NCBI GenBank assembly: GCA_963773655.1
Contig: CAVZBX010000001.1
Location: 248,001-312,000, forward strand
Length of the DNA: 64,000 nucleotides
Source: DASSQJ01 sp963773655
GTDB taxonomy: Bacteria; Actinomycetota; Actinomycetes; Actinomycetales; Dermatophilaceae
Direction of reading: 5' to 3'
Below, in pieces: positions 17,210-24,944 of this stretch (the stretch's first letter is position 1; every line of letters starts with the position of its first letter). The notes under the pieces are model-generated. The model searched no databases, was not told where the DNA came from, and saw only the letters and a list, made by a program, of their open reading frames with translations. Position numbers and translations under genes: made by a program.

Positions 17210-18199
17210 GTGCCCACCACCGCCCCGCGTGTCCTCGTCGTGGGCGGGGCGGTGCTCGACCAGAAGCTGCGCACCCGCGGGGCGCCCGTGCTGGGCACGA
17301 GCAACCCCGGCGAGGCCGTGGCCGGGGTCGGTGGGGTTGCCCGCAACATCGCCGAGAACCTCGCCCGCCTCGGCACGCCCGCGGTGCTCGTCGCGCCGGT
17401 CGGCGACGACCTGCCGGGGGAGAGCGTCGTCGGCCGCACGGCTGCGGCCGGGGTCGACTGCCGGCACGTCGTCGTGGGCCCCCTGCCGACCGGGACGTAC
17501 ACGGCCGTGCTCGGCGACGACGGCGACCTCCTCGTGGCCGTCGCTGACATGCGCGCCACCGACCGGCTCGTCCCCGACGACCTGGCCGCCGTCCCGGGGC
17601 TGCTCGCCGGCGCGGACCTGCTCGTCGTCGACGCCAACCCACCCCCGGAGGTGGTGGGCTGGCTGCTCGACGAGGCCGCCGGGGCGCGCGTGCCGGTCGT
17701 CGTGGAGCCGGTCAGCGTCGCCAAGGCGGGCGCGCTGGCGCCGGTGCTGGCTCGGGGCCGGCGGGTGCACACGCTCACGCCCAACGCCGACGAGCTGCAG
17801 GCCCTGGTCGGTGGGCCGCCCCCGCGGTCGGTCGACGACCTGGTCAGGGCGGCCGCCGTGCTGCACGACCGGGGCGTGGCCCACGTCTGGGTGCGTCGCG
17901 GTGCCGCGGGCAGCCTCCTCTCCAGCCGGGTCGGGCACGGTGGGGCCCCGGCCACGGTCGTGGTGATCGGTGCGCCCGCCACCGAGGTCGTCGACGTCAC
18001 GGGTGCGGGTGACGCGATGACCGCCGGGTTCGTCCACGCCCTCCTCGAGGGACGTGGGGAGGTGGAGGCCGCCCGCTTCGGGCAGGTCTGCGCCGCCCTG
18101 ACCTGCGCCTCGGCCGACACCGTGCGCCCCGACCTCGACCGCGACCTCGTCGCCGCCCACCTCACCCCGACCGACCCGCCCGTGGAGGAGCTCCGATGA
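17210..18199 (+). CDS. psuK: PfkB-family carbohydrate kinase, probable pseudouridine kinase
   Basis: The 329-residue ribokinase-fold protein has the N-terminal glycine motif VAGVGGVARNIAENLARLG and the C-terminal ATP/anion-hole motif DVTGAGDA (about 262-269) with the catalytic Asp. Pseudouridine specificity is inferred from the 4-bp ATGA overlap with psuG: the kinase makes pseudouridine 5'-phosphate, which PsuG cleaves to uracil and ribose 5-phosphate. The GTG start has no ribosome binding site; TAGTCT at 17198-17203 ends 6 bases before it, which indicates a leaderless transcript. Confidence 0.88.
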   Translation: MPTTAPRVLVVGGAVLDQKLRTRGAPVLGTSNPGEAVAGVGGVARNIAENLARLGTPAVLVAPVGDDLPGESVVGRTAAAGVDCRHVVVGPLPTGTYTAVLGDDGDLLVAVADMRATDRLVPDDLAAVPGLLAGADLLVVDANPPPEVVGWLLDEAAGARVPVVVEPVSVAKAGALAPVLARGRRVHTLTPNADELQALVGGPPPRSVDDLVRAAAVLHDRGVAHVWVRRGAAGSLLSSRVGHGGAPATVVVIGAPATEVVDVTGAGDAMTAGFVHALLEGRGEVEAARFGQVCAALTCASADTVRPDLDRDLVAAHLTPTDPPVEELR

Positions 18200-19131
18200 C
18201 CGACGCCCACCGTGCGCCGAACCCCGCACTGACCCTGGCGCCCGAGGTGGCGGACGCCCTCGCCGCGGGCCGTCCCGTCGTGGCCCTGGAGTCGACGATC
18301 ATCAGCCACGGGATGCCGTACCCGCGCAACGTCGCGATGGCCCGGGAGGTCGAGTCCATCGTCCGGGAGGGCGGGGCGGTCCCGGCCACGATCGCGGTCC
18401 TCGGCGGCCGGCCGACGATCGGCCTCGCCGACGACGAGCTCGAGCTGCTGGGGAGCGACGCCTCGGTCCGCAAGGTCAGCGTCCGCGACCTCGGCCACGT
18501 CGTCGCGACCGGCGGCCACGGTGCCACGACGGTGGCCAGCACCATGCGCCTGGCCGGGCTGGCCGGCATCGAGGTGTTCGTCACCGGTGGGCTGGGCGGC
18601 GTGCACCGGGGGGCGGAGAGCTCGATGGACGTGTCGGCCGACCTCACCGAGCTGTCGCGGACCCGGGTGGCCGTCGTGTCGGCAGGGGTGAAGTCGATCC
18701 TCGACATCGAGCGCACCCTCGAGGTGCTCGAGACCCTCGGGGTGCCCGTCGTGGGTGTCGGCACCGACGACTTCCCCTCCTTCTTCTCGCGGTCCTCGGG
18801 GGTGCCGGTGCCGATGCGCGTGGACACCCCGCAGGAGGTGGCACGGCTGGCCCGCGCGACGTGGGACCTCGGCCTGGAGTGCGGCATCGCGGTCGCCAAC
18901 CCGGTGCCCGCGGAGGACGAGATGCCCCGTGACGAGATCGACGCCGTCATCGCCCGTGCGCTCGCCGACGCCGACCGGGCGGGGGTGCGGGGCAAGGACA
19001 TCACCCCCTACCTGCTCGGTCGCATCGTCGAGCTGTCGGGCGGCCGCTCCCTCGAGACGAACGTCGCGCTGGTGCGGCACAACGCACGGGTGGGAGCCGC
19101 CGTCGCGGTGGCGCTCACCGACCTCCGCTGA
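18196..19131 (+). CDS. psuG: Pseudouridine-5'-phosphate glycosidase
   Basis: The 311-residue enzyme cleaves the C-C glycosidic bond of pseudouridine 5'-phosphate. Conserved features include Glu32 in VALESTIISHGMPYP, Lys93 in VRKVSVRDL, the segment SSMDVSADL, Lys166 in SAGVKSILDIERTLE (the Schiff-base lysine in the characterised E. coli enzyme) and Asn in ETNVALV. ATG overlaps the psuK stop (ATGA), so the two are translationally coupled. No pseudouridine transporter gene is adjacent, so the substrate may come from internal RNA turnover. Confidence 0.94.
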   Translation: MTDAHRAPNPALTLAPEVADALAAGRPVVALESTIISHGMPYPRNVAMAREVESIVREGGAVPATIAVLGGRPTIGLADDELELLGSDASVRKVSVRDLGHVVATGGHGATTVASTMRLAGLAGIEVFVTGGLGGVHRGAESSMDVSADLTELSRTRVAVVSAGVKSILDIERTLEVLETLGVPVVGVGTDDFPSFFSRSSGVPVPMRVDTPQEVARLARATWDLGLECGIAVANPVPAEDEMPRDEIDAVIARALADADRAGVRGKDITPYLLGRIVELSGGRSLETNVALVRHNARVGAAVAVALTDLR

Positions 19132-19434
19132 GTCCGCGGAGTCAGGAGGACTTGCGCCGTGAGGGCAGTAGGACGCCCTGACTCGCCGGGAACCGCGCGG
19201 GTCCGCAGACGGCCGGCGGCGCGCCGCGGTGGAGCCGCTGCTCGGGCTGCTGGCGGGCGCCACTCGGCCGGTGCCCACGGCGCCGCGCACCCGAGCCTCG
19301 GGGTCGCTGCCGACGCCCCGTCGACGTGGGCCCGAGCCCCTGACCGGCCCGCGGCGCGGGTCGGTCGGGGGGATGCGGCGGGCCGGGGTCTAGGCTCGGA
19401 CGCGAACCCAGTCCGTCCCACCCAGGAGTGCGTT
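19132..19434 (+). promoter_or_regulatory. Intergenic region with eno promoter
   Basis: A -10 box TAGGCT lies at 19391-19396, giving a leader of about 32 nt with AGGAG before the eno GTG. An inverted repeat AGTCAGG (19140-19146) / CCTGACT (19177-19183) just after psuG could be a weak terminator. I see no gene in the rest. Confidence 0.5.
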
Positions 19435-20727
19435 GTGGCCAGCATCGAGGCAGTAGGCGCCCGCGAGATCCTCGACTCGCGCGGCAACCCCACGGTCGAG
19501 GTCGAGGTGGCCCTCGACGACGGCACCGTGGCCCGGGCCGCCGTCCCGAGCGGCGCGTCCACCGGCGCGTTCGAGGCGGTCGAGCGCCGTGACGGTGACA
19601 AGGGCCGCTACCTCGGCAAGGGCGTCGAGAAGGCCGTCGACGCCGTCATCGACGAGCTCGGGCCCAAGCTGCTCGGTTTCGAGGCGAGCGAGCAGCGCCT
19701 CGTCGACGCCGAGATGCTTGCGATCGACGGCAGCGCCAACAAGGAGAAGATCGGCGCCAACGCCATCCTCGGGGTCTCGCTGGCCGTCGCCAAGGCCGCC
19801 GCCGACTCCGCCGACCTCCCGCTCTTCCGCTACGTGGGTGGACCCAACGCGCACGTGCTGCCGGTGCCGATGATGAACATCCTCAACGGGGGCAGCCACG
19901 CCGACTCCAACGTCGACATCCAGGAGTTCATGATCGCGCCGATCGGCGCGGAGTCCTTCCGCGAGGCGCTGCGCTGGGGCGCCGAGGTCTACCACGCGCT
20001 CAAGGGCGTGCTCAAGGAGAAGGGGCTGGCCACCGGGCTCGGCGACGAGGGCGGCTTCGCGCCGAACCTGGAGTCGAACCGCGCCGCCCTCGACCTCATC
20101 ATCGAGGCGATCGAGAAGGCCGGCTACACCCCCGGCGAGCAGGTCGCGCTCGCCCTCGACGTCGCCGCGTCGGAGTTCTTCGAGGACGGCGGGTACGCCT
20201 TCGAGGGCGGCACCAAGACCGCCGCGGAGCTCGTCGACTACTACGCCGAGCTCCTCGACGCCTACCCGCTGGTCTCACTCGAGGACCCGCTGGACGAGGA
20301 GGACTGGGACGGCTGGAAGACGCTCACCCAACGACTCGGCCACCGTATCCAGATCGTCGGGGACGACATCTTCGTCACCAACCCCGAGCGGCTGCAGCGG
20401 GGCATCGTCGAGGGCACCGCGAACGCGCTGCTCGTCAAGGTCAACCAGATCGGGTCGCTCACCGAGACGCTCGACGCCGTCGACCTCGCCCACCGCAACG
20501 GCTTCCGCTGCATGATGAGCCACCGCTCCGGCGAGACCGAGGACGTCACCATCGCCGACCTCGCCGTCGCGGTGAACTGCGGCCAGATCAAGACCGGTGC
20601 CCCGGCCCGCTCCGAGCGGGTCGCGAAGTACAACCAGCTGCTGCGCATCGAGGAGGAGCTCGACGACGCCGCGGTCTACGCCGGCGCCGGGGCCTTCCCG
20701 CGCTTCGCCAGCCGGGCGAAGGGCTGA
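19435..20727 (+). CDS. eno: Enolase
   Basis: The 430-residue enzyme converts 2-phosphoglycerate to PEP. The N-terminal IEAVGAREILDSRGNPTVEVEV, the metal-binding segment SLEDPLDEEDWDGW, the catalytic lysine segment LLVKVNQIGSLTET and SHRSGETED are all intact. The GTG start is backed by AGGAG about 7 bases upstream and matches the usual enolase N-terminus. It is followed by divIC, DUF501 and ppx in the conserved actinobacterial order. Confidence 0.97.
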   Translation: MASIEAVGAREILDSRGNPTVEVEVALDDGTVARAAVPSGASTGAFEAVERRDGDKGRYLGKGVEKAVDAVIDELGPKLLGFEASEQRLVDAEMLAIDGSANKEKIGANAILGVSLAVAKAAADSADLPLFRYVGGPNAHVLPVPMMNILNGGSHADSNVDIQEFMIAPIGAESFREALRWGAEVYHALKGVLKEKGLATGLGDEGGFAPNLESNRAALDLIIEAIEKAGYTPGEQVALALDVAASEFFEDGGYAFEGGTKTAAELVDYYAELLDAYPLVSLEDPLDEEDWDGWKTLTQRLGHRIQIVGDDIFVTNPERLQRGIVEGTANALLVKVNQIGSLTETLDAVDLAHRNGFRCMMSHRSGETEDVTIADLAVAVNCGQIKTGAPARSERVAKYNQLLRIEEELDDAAVYAGAGAFPRFASRAKG

Positions 20728-20737
20728 CCCGGCCCGG

Positions 20738-21445
20738 ATGGCCAGCACCGGACGTTCCCGCGGACCGGCGTCGCGACCCCCGCGGCGCCCGTCGGCCGGG
20801 CGAGCGTCCGCTCGCGGCGCCTCTGGCGGTGCCACCGGTGCCACCGGCACGTCGGCGAAGGCCCCGGCCGCCGACGCCGACCGCGCCCGGCGCGCGGCGA
20901 GTCCCTCCACCGGCTCCGCGGGGAAGGGCAGCAGGCGCACCGCGTCACCGACCGCCGCCGGGCGCACGTCCACGACGGGTGCCCCGACCACCGCCAAGGT
21001 CGTGCGCCGCACGCGGTTCGGGTGGGGCGGTCGTCTGGGCGGGGCCGTGACGCACCGCTTCGCGCGTCGCGGCGCGGTCCTGGTGTCGATCGTCGCGTTC
21101 CTCGCGGTGCTGCTCGGTTCCACCGTGGCCGCGTGGTTCCACCAGCGCTCCGAGATCGCTGCCCTGCGCGGTCAGGTGGCGGCGCAGGAGAGCGATGTCG
21201 CGGAGCTGCAGGCCGAGCAGGAGCGGTGGGCCGACCCGGCGTACGTCGAGCAGCAGGCGCGGCAGCGGCTGAAGTTCGTCCGGCCCGGGGAGCGGTCCTA
21301 CACCGTCCTCGACCCGATGCCGGAGTCGTCGGGCGCGGACGTGCTCGCCGACGCCGATGTCGCACAGCCGCGGGCGAGGTTGCCGTGGTACCAGACGGTC
21401 TGGGAGTCGGCGCGCACGGCCGACGCCCCGGGAGCCGCTCGGTGA
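20738..21445 (+). CDS. Septum formation initiator family protein (FtsB/DivIC-like)
   Basis: The 235-residue protein has a long basic, Ser/Thr/Ala-rich cytoplasmic N-terminus (about 1-105), one transmembrane helix (about 110-132, AVLVSIVAFLAVLLGSTVAA), a short coiled coil (QRSEIAALRGQVAAQESDVAEL) and a DivIC motif WADPAYVEQQARQRLKFV. It is expected to act in the divisome with FtsL and FtsQ. The eno-divIC neighbourhood is conserved. The ribosome binding site is weak; translation may be coupled to eno, which ends 10 bp upstream. Confidence 0.88.
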   Translation: MASTGRSRGPASRPPRRPSAGRASARGASGGATGATGTSAKAPAADADRARRAASPSTGSAGKGSRRTASPTAAGRTSTTGAPTTAKVVRRTRFGWGGRLGGAVTHRFARRGAVLVSIVAFLAVLLGSTVAAWFHQRSEIAALRGQVAAQESDVAELQAEQERWADPAYVEQQARQRLKFVRPGERSYTVLDPMPESSGADVLADADVAQPRARLPWYQTVWESARTADAPGAAR

Positions 21446-21972
21446 GCTCGGCGTCGGACCTGCCCCCCGTGGCGCAGGCCGACCTCGACGCCGTCGAGCG
21501 ACAGCTGGGTCGGCCGGCCCGCGGCATGGTCGCGGTGGCGCACCGGTGTCCGTGCGGCGAGCCCGACGTCGTGCGCACCCGGCCCCGCCTGCCCGACGGC
21601 ACCCCCTTCCCGACGACGTACTACGCCACCTGCCCGCGGCTGACCGGGGCGGTGTCCACCCTGGAGAGCCGGGGCGTCATGCGCGAGATGACCGAGCGCC
21701 TCGCCGGCGACTCAGCGCTGCGCGCGGCGTACGACCGGGCCCACGAGTCCTACCTCGCCGACCGCGCGGAGCTCGGCGAGGTGCCCGAGATCGAGGGCGT
21801 CTCCGCCGGGGGGATGCCGACCCGGGTCAAGTGCCTGCACGTGCTCGTGGCCCAGACGCTCGCCGCCGGCCCGGGCGCCAACCCGCTGGGCGACGAGGCG
21901 CTGGCCATGCTCGACCCCTGGTGGGAGCGGTCCCCGTGCTCTCAGGACGACGGCAAGGGCGGCGACGCGTGA
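21442..21972 (+). CDS. DUF501 domain-containing protein
   Basis: The 176-residue protein covers a DUF501 domain. Visible features are a Cys pair in AHRCPCGEP, the segment PTTYYATCPRL and a C-terminal Cys/His stretch RVKCLHVLVAQTLA with PWWE near the end. The conserved Cys and His residues suggest metal binding, but no function is established. GTG overlaps the divIC stop and its own stop overlaps ppx, so it belongs to the eno-ppx operon. Confidence 0.88.
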   Translation: MSSASDLPPVAQADLDAVERQLGRPARGMVAVAHRCPCGEPDVVRTRPRLPDGTPFPTTYYATCPRLTGAVSTLESRGVMREMTERLAGDSALRAAYDRAHESYLADRAELGEVPEIEGVSAGGMPTRVKCLHVLVAQTLAAGPGANPLGDEALAMLDPWWERSPCSQDDGKGGDA

Positions 21973-22922
21973 GCGGGCACCACCGCCGGGTCGGCGCCGT
22001 CGACTGCGGCACCAACTCGATCCGCCTGCTCGTCGCCGACGTCGGGGACGACGGGTTGCTCACCGACGTGGACCGCCGGATGGAGATCGTCCGGCTCGGG
22101 CAGGGCGTCGACGTCAGCGGGCGGATCGCCCCGGAGGCGATGGCGCGCACGCTGGACGCGGCGCGCGACTACGCCAACCGCTGCCGCGCCCTCGGCGTGG
22201 AGGCGGTGCGTTTCGTCGCCACCTCCGCCAGCCGCGACGCGAGCAACGCCGACGAGTTCGTCACCGGCGTCCGCGAGGCATTCGGCGACCTCGACGTGGC
22301 GCCCGAGGTGGTGGCGGGCGACCTCGAGGCGGCGCTGTCCTTCACCGGGGCCACCGGTGACCTGCGCCGGCTCGGGGTGCCCGGCCCGTACCTCGTCGTC
22401 GACCTCGGCGGGGGTTCCACGGAGCTCGTGCGTGGGACGACGGAGGTGGACGCCGGCCGCTCGGTGGACGTGGGCTGCGTGCGGATGACCGAGCGGCACC
22501 TCCACTCGGACCCGCCCACCGGCGACGAGGTCGTGGGGGCCCGGGCCGACGTGGCGACCGCCCTCGACGCCGCCGAGCGGGTCGTGCCCCTCGACGGCCT
22601 CGGCGCCGTCGTCGGCCTGGCCGGCAGCGTCACGACCGTGACGGCGCACGCGCTGGGCCTGGACCGGTACGACCCGGACGCCATCCACCTGGCCCGGCTG
22701 TCGCCGGACCGGCACCGGGCGTCGAGCCGGGCGCTGTGGGGGATGACCCGCGCGGAGCGGGCGGCGCTGCCGTACATGCACCCCGGCCGGGTGGACGTCA
22801 TCGGGGCCGGCGCGCTGGTGTGGCACGAGGTGCTGGGCCGGGTGGCGCTGCGCTCGCCGGGGGTCGAGGTGGTGACCAGCGAGCACGACATCCTCGACGG
22901 CATCGCCCTCTCGCTCGCGTGA
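21969..22922 (+). CDS. ppx: Exopolyphosphatase / guanosine pentaphosphate phosphohydrolase family
   Basis: The 317-residue protein has the ASKHA ATPase fold of Ppx/GppA: phosphate-1 loop AVDCGTNSIRLLVADV at the N-terminus, catalytic FVATSASRDASN, and phosphate-2 loop YLVVDLGGGSTELV. It is the short two-domain form found in actinobacteria. It degrades polyphosphate or (p)ppGpp; which one cannot be told from sequence. GTG overlaps the DUF501 stop. A tRNA gene begins 33 bases downstream. Confidence 0.92.
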   Translation: MSGHHRRVGAVDCGTNSIRLLVADVGDDGLLTDVDRRMEIVRLGQGVDVSGRIAPEAMARTLDAARDYANRCRALGVEAVRFVATSASRDASNADEFVTGVREAFGDLDVAPEVVAGDLEAALSFTGATGDLRRLGVPGPYLVVDLGGGSTELVRGTTEVDAGRSVDVGCVRMTERHLHSDPPTGDEVVGARADVATALDAAERVVPLDGLGAVVGLAGSVTTVTAHALGLDRYDPDAIHLARLSPDRHRASSRALWGMTRAERAALPYMHPGRVDVIGAGALVWHEVLGRVALRSPGVEVVTSEHDILDGIALSLA

Positions 22923-22943
22923 ACCGCGACCGGGGACAGGCGC

Positions 22944-22949
22944 TACGGT
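22944..22949 (+). promoter_or_regulatory. -10 box of the tRNA gene
   Basis: TACGGT ends 6 bases before the first base of the mature tRNA (22956). This is the same spacing seen at the leaderless mRNA starts in this window, so transcription may begin at or within a base or two of the mature 5' end. Confidence 0.45.
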
Positions 22950-22955
22950 GAGCGC

Positions 22956-23030
22956 GCCCCCGTGGCCCAACCGGCAGAGGCAGGCGCCTTAAAAGCGCTC
23001 CAGGTGCGGGTTCGACTCCCGTCGGGGGCA
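22956..23030 (+). tRNA. tRNA with UAA anticodon (nominally tRNA-Leu) and short variable loop
   Basis: This 75-nt cloverleaf has a 7-bp acceptor stem (GCCCCCG with CGGGGGC) and discriminator A73. The D arm has a Leu-like 3-bp stem and 11-base loop with GG at 22973-22974. The anticodon stem is 22983-22987/22995-22999, with loop CTTAAAA giving anticodon UAA, and the T arm carries TTCGACT. CCA is not encoded. The UAA anticodon and A73 point to leucine, but the variable region is only about 6 nt (23000-23005), whereas leucine tRNAs are class II with a long arm. It could be a decayed or unusual tRNA. Confidence 0.85.
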
Positions 23031-23108
23031 CGCAGTGACCCCGAGGGAGTCGGGAGGAGCCCGAACGGAGTGAGGGCGACGGATCCCGTCGGGGGCACGC
23101 AGTGACCC
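23017..23108 (+). repeat. Direct repeat of the tRNA 3' end
   Basis: A 25-bp stretch covering the tRNA T-stem/acceptor 3' end and its first downstream bases (23017-23041) recurs exactly at 23084-23108, 67 bp later. The layout resembles the duplicated tRNA end left by integrative elements, but only 42 bp lies between the copies and no integrase is adjacent. Confidence 0.75.
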
Positions 23109-23120
23109 GACCATGCGGGC

Positions 23121-23576
23121 CGGGCCGGTGCGGGGGCCGCCCGTCCGGGCTCGCTCAGCGCAGGAGCGGGCGGCTCAGCGCAGGTTCCTGCGTGCGCTGA
23201 GCAACTGCAGGGTGCGCTGAGCAGATAGCGGCCAGGCTGCCGGGCCGACGCGGGGGTCGCCCGCCCGGTCTCGCTCAGGGCAGGGTCGGGTGGCTCGGCG
23301 CAGGTTCCTGCGTGCGCTGAGCAACTGCAGGGTGCGCTGAGCAGGTAGCGGCCAGGCTGCCGGGCCGACGCAGGGGTCGCCCGCCCGGTCTCGCTCAGGG
23401 CAGGGTCGGGTGGCTCGGCGCAGGTTCCTGCGTGCGCTGAGCAAGTGCAGGATGCGCTGAGCGGGTGACCGGCTGGGGCGTCAGGCGCGGCTCAGGGCAG
23501 GGTCGGGTGGCTCGGCGCAGGTTCCTGCGTGCGCTGAGCGGTGCAAGGTGCGCTGAGCAGGTGGGGTGCGCTGAGC
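23121..23576 (+). repeat. Tandem 120-bp repeat array with hairpin-forming units
   Basis: Three units of exactly 120 bp (about 23121-23480; the first is degenerate in its left third) are followed by a shortened fourth. Each unit has a stem-loop: left arm GCTCAGCGCA or GCTCGGCGCA, right arm TGCGCTGAGC, at 23173-23202, 23293-23322, 23413-23442 and 23510-23539. TGCGCTGAGC occurs nine times in all. The left-arm A-to-G change still pairs as G-U in plus-strand RNA. No protein coding is supported. It fills most of the gap between the tRNA and the next gene. Confidence 0.85.
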
Positions 23577-23705
23577 CGGGGAACGGGACGCCGACCGATG
23601 AGCCCGGCTGGGGCGTGGACGGGACGGGAACACCGCGGACCACGTGCGCGTCTAGTCTGGTGACACCGCGGTGACCGCCACCGCCACGACCATCACGGAG
23701 GAGCG

Positions 23706-24590
23706 ATGGCCAACAACCCGGCCTTCAACCGGCTCGAGAAGGACGCCCAGACCGGGTACGCCGGATTCCGCACCGACGGCGCCGCCTCGTCGCAGGCGGC
23801 CACCGGCGCAATGACGGCGCAGCAGCTGCAGGACCTGTACAACCAGCCGTCGGCGGTCGGCACCGAGAAGCAGCCGCCGGCGGTCCGTACCGGCGCAGAC
23901 CGTCCGGTGACCATGGACGACGTCGTCATGAAGACGCTCGGGCTCTTTGCCATCGTCCTCGTCACGGGCACGGTCGGCTGGCTCGTGGCCGCCGCCTACC
24001 CGTCCATCGGCGTCGCCCTGTGGATGGGCGGCATGATCGCCACCCTGGTCCTCGGGCTCGTCATCGCCTTCAAGAAGACGCTGAGCGTCCCGCTCATCCT
24101 CGCCTACGCGGTCGTCGAGGGTCTCTTCGTCGGCGCCATCAGCCAGTACTTCGCGCTCGCCTTCGACGAGCCCGGCACCCCCGCGTTCCAGGGCATCGTC
24201 GCGCAGGCCGTGCTCGCGACGCTCGCGACCTTCGCCGGCATGTTCCTCGCCTACCGGTTCGGGCTGATCAAGGTCACCGCGAAGTTCCGCCGGGTGATGA
24301 CGATGATGCTCTTCGGCTACGCGATCTTCGCGGTCGTCAACTTCGGCTACGCGGTGATCACCAACACCCAGTTCGGCTTCGGTGGCTCCGGCGCGCTCGG
24401 CATCGGCATCTCGGTCTTCGCCATCGGCCTGGCGGCGTTCACGCTGGCGCTGGACTTCGATGCCATCGAGTACGCGATCCGCACCGGCGCACCGCAGAAG
24501 TACTCGTGGCTGCTCGCCCACGGGCTCATCGTCACGCTGGTGTGGCTCTACCTCGAGTTCCTCCGCCTGCTCGCGCGCATGCGCGAGTGA
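23706..24590 (+). CDS. Bax inhibitor-1/YccA family membrane protein
   Basis: The 294-residue protein has a soluble N-terminus of about 70 residues (Gln/Ala-rich, with a Tyr) and then seven hydrophobic helices of the Bax1-I/YccA type, including LALDFDAIEYAIRTGAPQKY before the last helix. Family members are pH-sensitive calcium leak channels or interact with membrane proteases; the bacterial role is unclear. GGAGGAGCG precedes the ATG, and a -10 box TAGTCT lies at 23653-23658. Confidence 0.9.
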   Translation: MANNPAFNRLEKDAQTGYAGFRTDGAASSQAATGAMTAQQLQDLYNQPSAVGTEKQPPAVRTGADRPVTMDDVVMKTLGLFAIVLVTGTVGWLVAAAYPSIGVALWMGGMIATLVLGLVIAFKKTLSVPLILAYAVVEGLFVGAISQYFALAFDEPGTPAFQGIVAQAVLATLATFAGMFLAYRFGLIKVTAKFRRVMTMMLFGYAIFAVVNFGYAVITNTQFGFGGSGALGIGISVFAIGLAAFTLALDFDAIEYAIRTGAPQKYSWLLAHGLIVTLVWLYLEFLRLLARMRE

Positions 24591-24925
24591 CCGGCGGGGC
24601 CGACGCTGACGACGCCGGGACGGGGCAGCCCGTCCCGGCGTCGTCGTCCGTGCACCCGGTGGACGCGGCCGCCCGCACCGAGCTCGAGCGCGTCCGTCGC
24701 CGGTGGAGCGAGCTGACGCTTCCCCGGGCCGAGGCCGCGGCGCCGGCGGTGCGGGCCGTGCTCGCCGAGCTCGCGCCGAGATCCGCCGCCGGTGAGCCGG
24801 TGCCCGACCTCGGGGTCGAGGTGCTGGCCGACCAGCTCGCGGTGCTCGTCTGGGAGGCCTACGCGGCGGGGCGCGGCGACGGCGTCGCCGCGCTCCTCAC
24901 CGCGCTGCGGCGCGACCTCCCGTGA
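24587..24925 (+). CDS. Hypothetical protein (small, acidic-Ala-rich)
   Basis: The 112-residue product has no family that I recognise. It is predicted to be mostly helical (TELERVRRRWSELTLPRAEA, then EVLADQLAVLVWEAYAAG), with a disordered N-terminal about 25 residues. The GTG overlaps the TGA of the Bax inhibitor-like gene, so it is probably co-translated. GC3 is as high as in its neighbours, which supports real coding. Confidence 0.65.
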   Translation: MTGGADADDAGTGQPVPASSSVHPVDAAARTELERVRRRWSELTLPRAEAAAPAVRAVLAELAPRSAAGEPVPDLGVEVLADQLAVLVWEAYAAGRGDGVAALLTALRRDLP

Positions 24926-24944
24926 CCGGTGCGGCTCGGGAGGG

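Noticed and set aside
23175..23444. Minus-strand frame with 40-residue repeats inside the repeat array
   Set aside because: A 120-bp repeat is a multiple of three, so any open frame repeats automatically. There is no ribosome binding site and no third-position pattern different from the other frames.
23121..23576. CRISPR array
   Set aside because: The repeats are 120 bp with no unique spacers of uniform length, and no cas genes are present.
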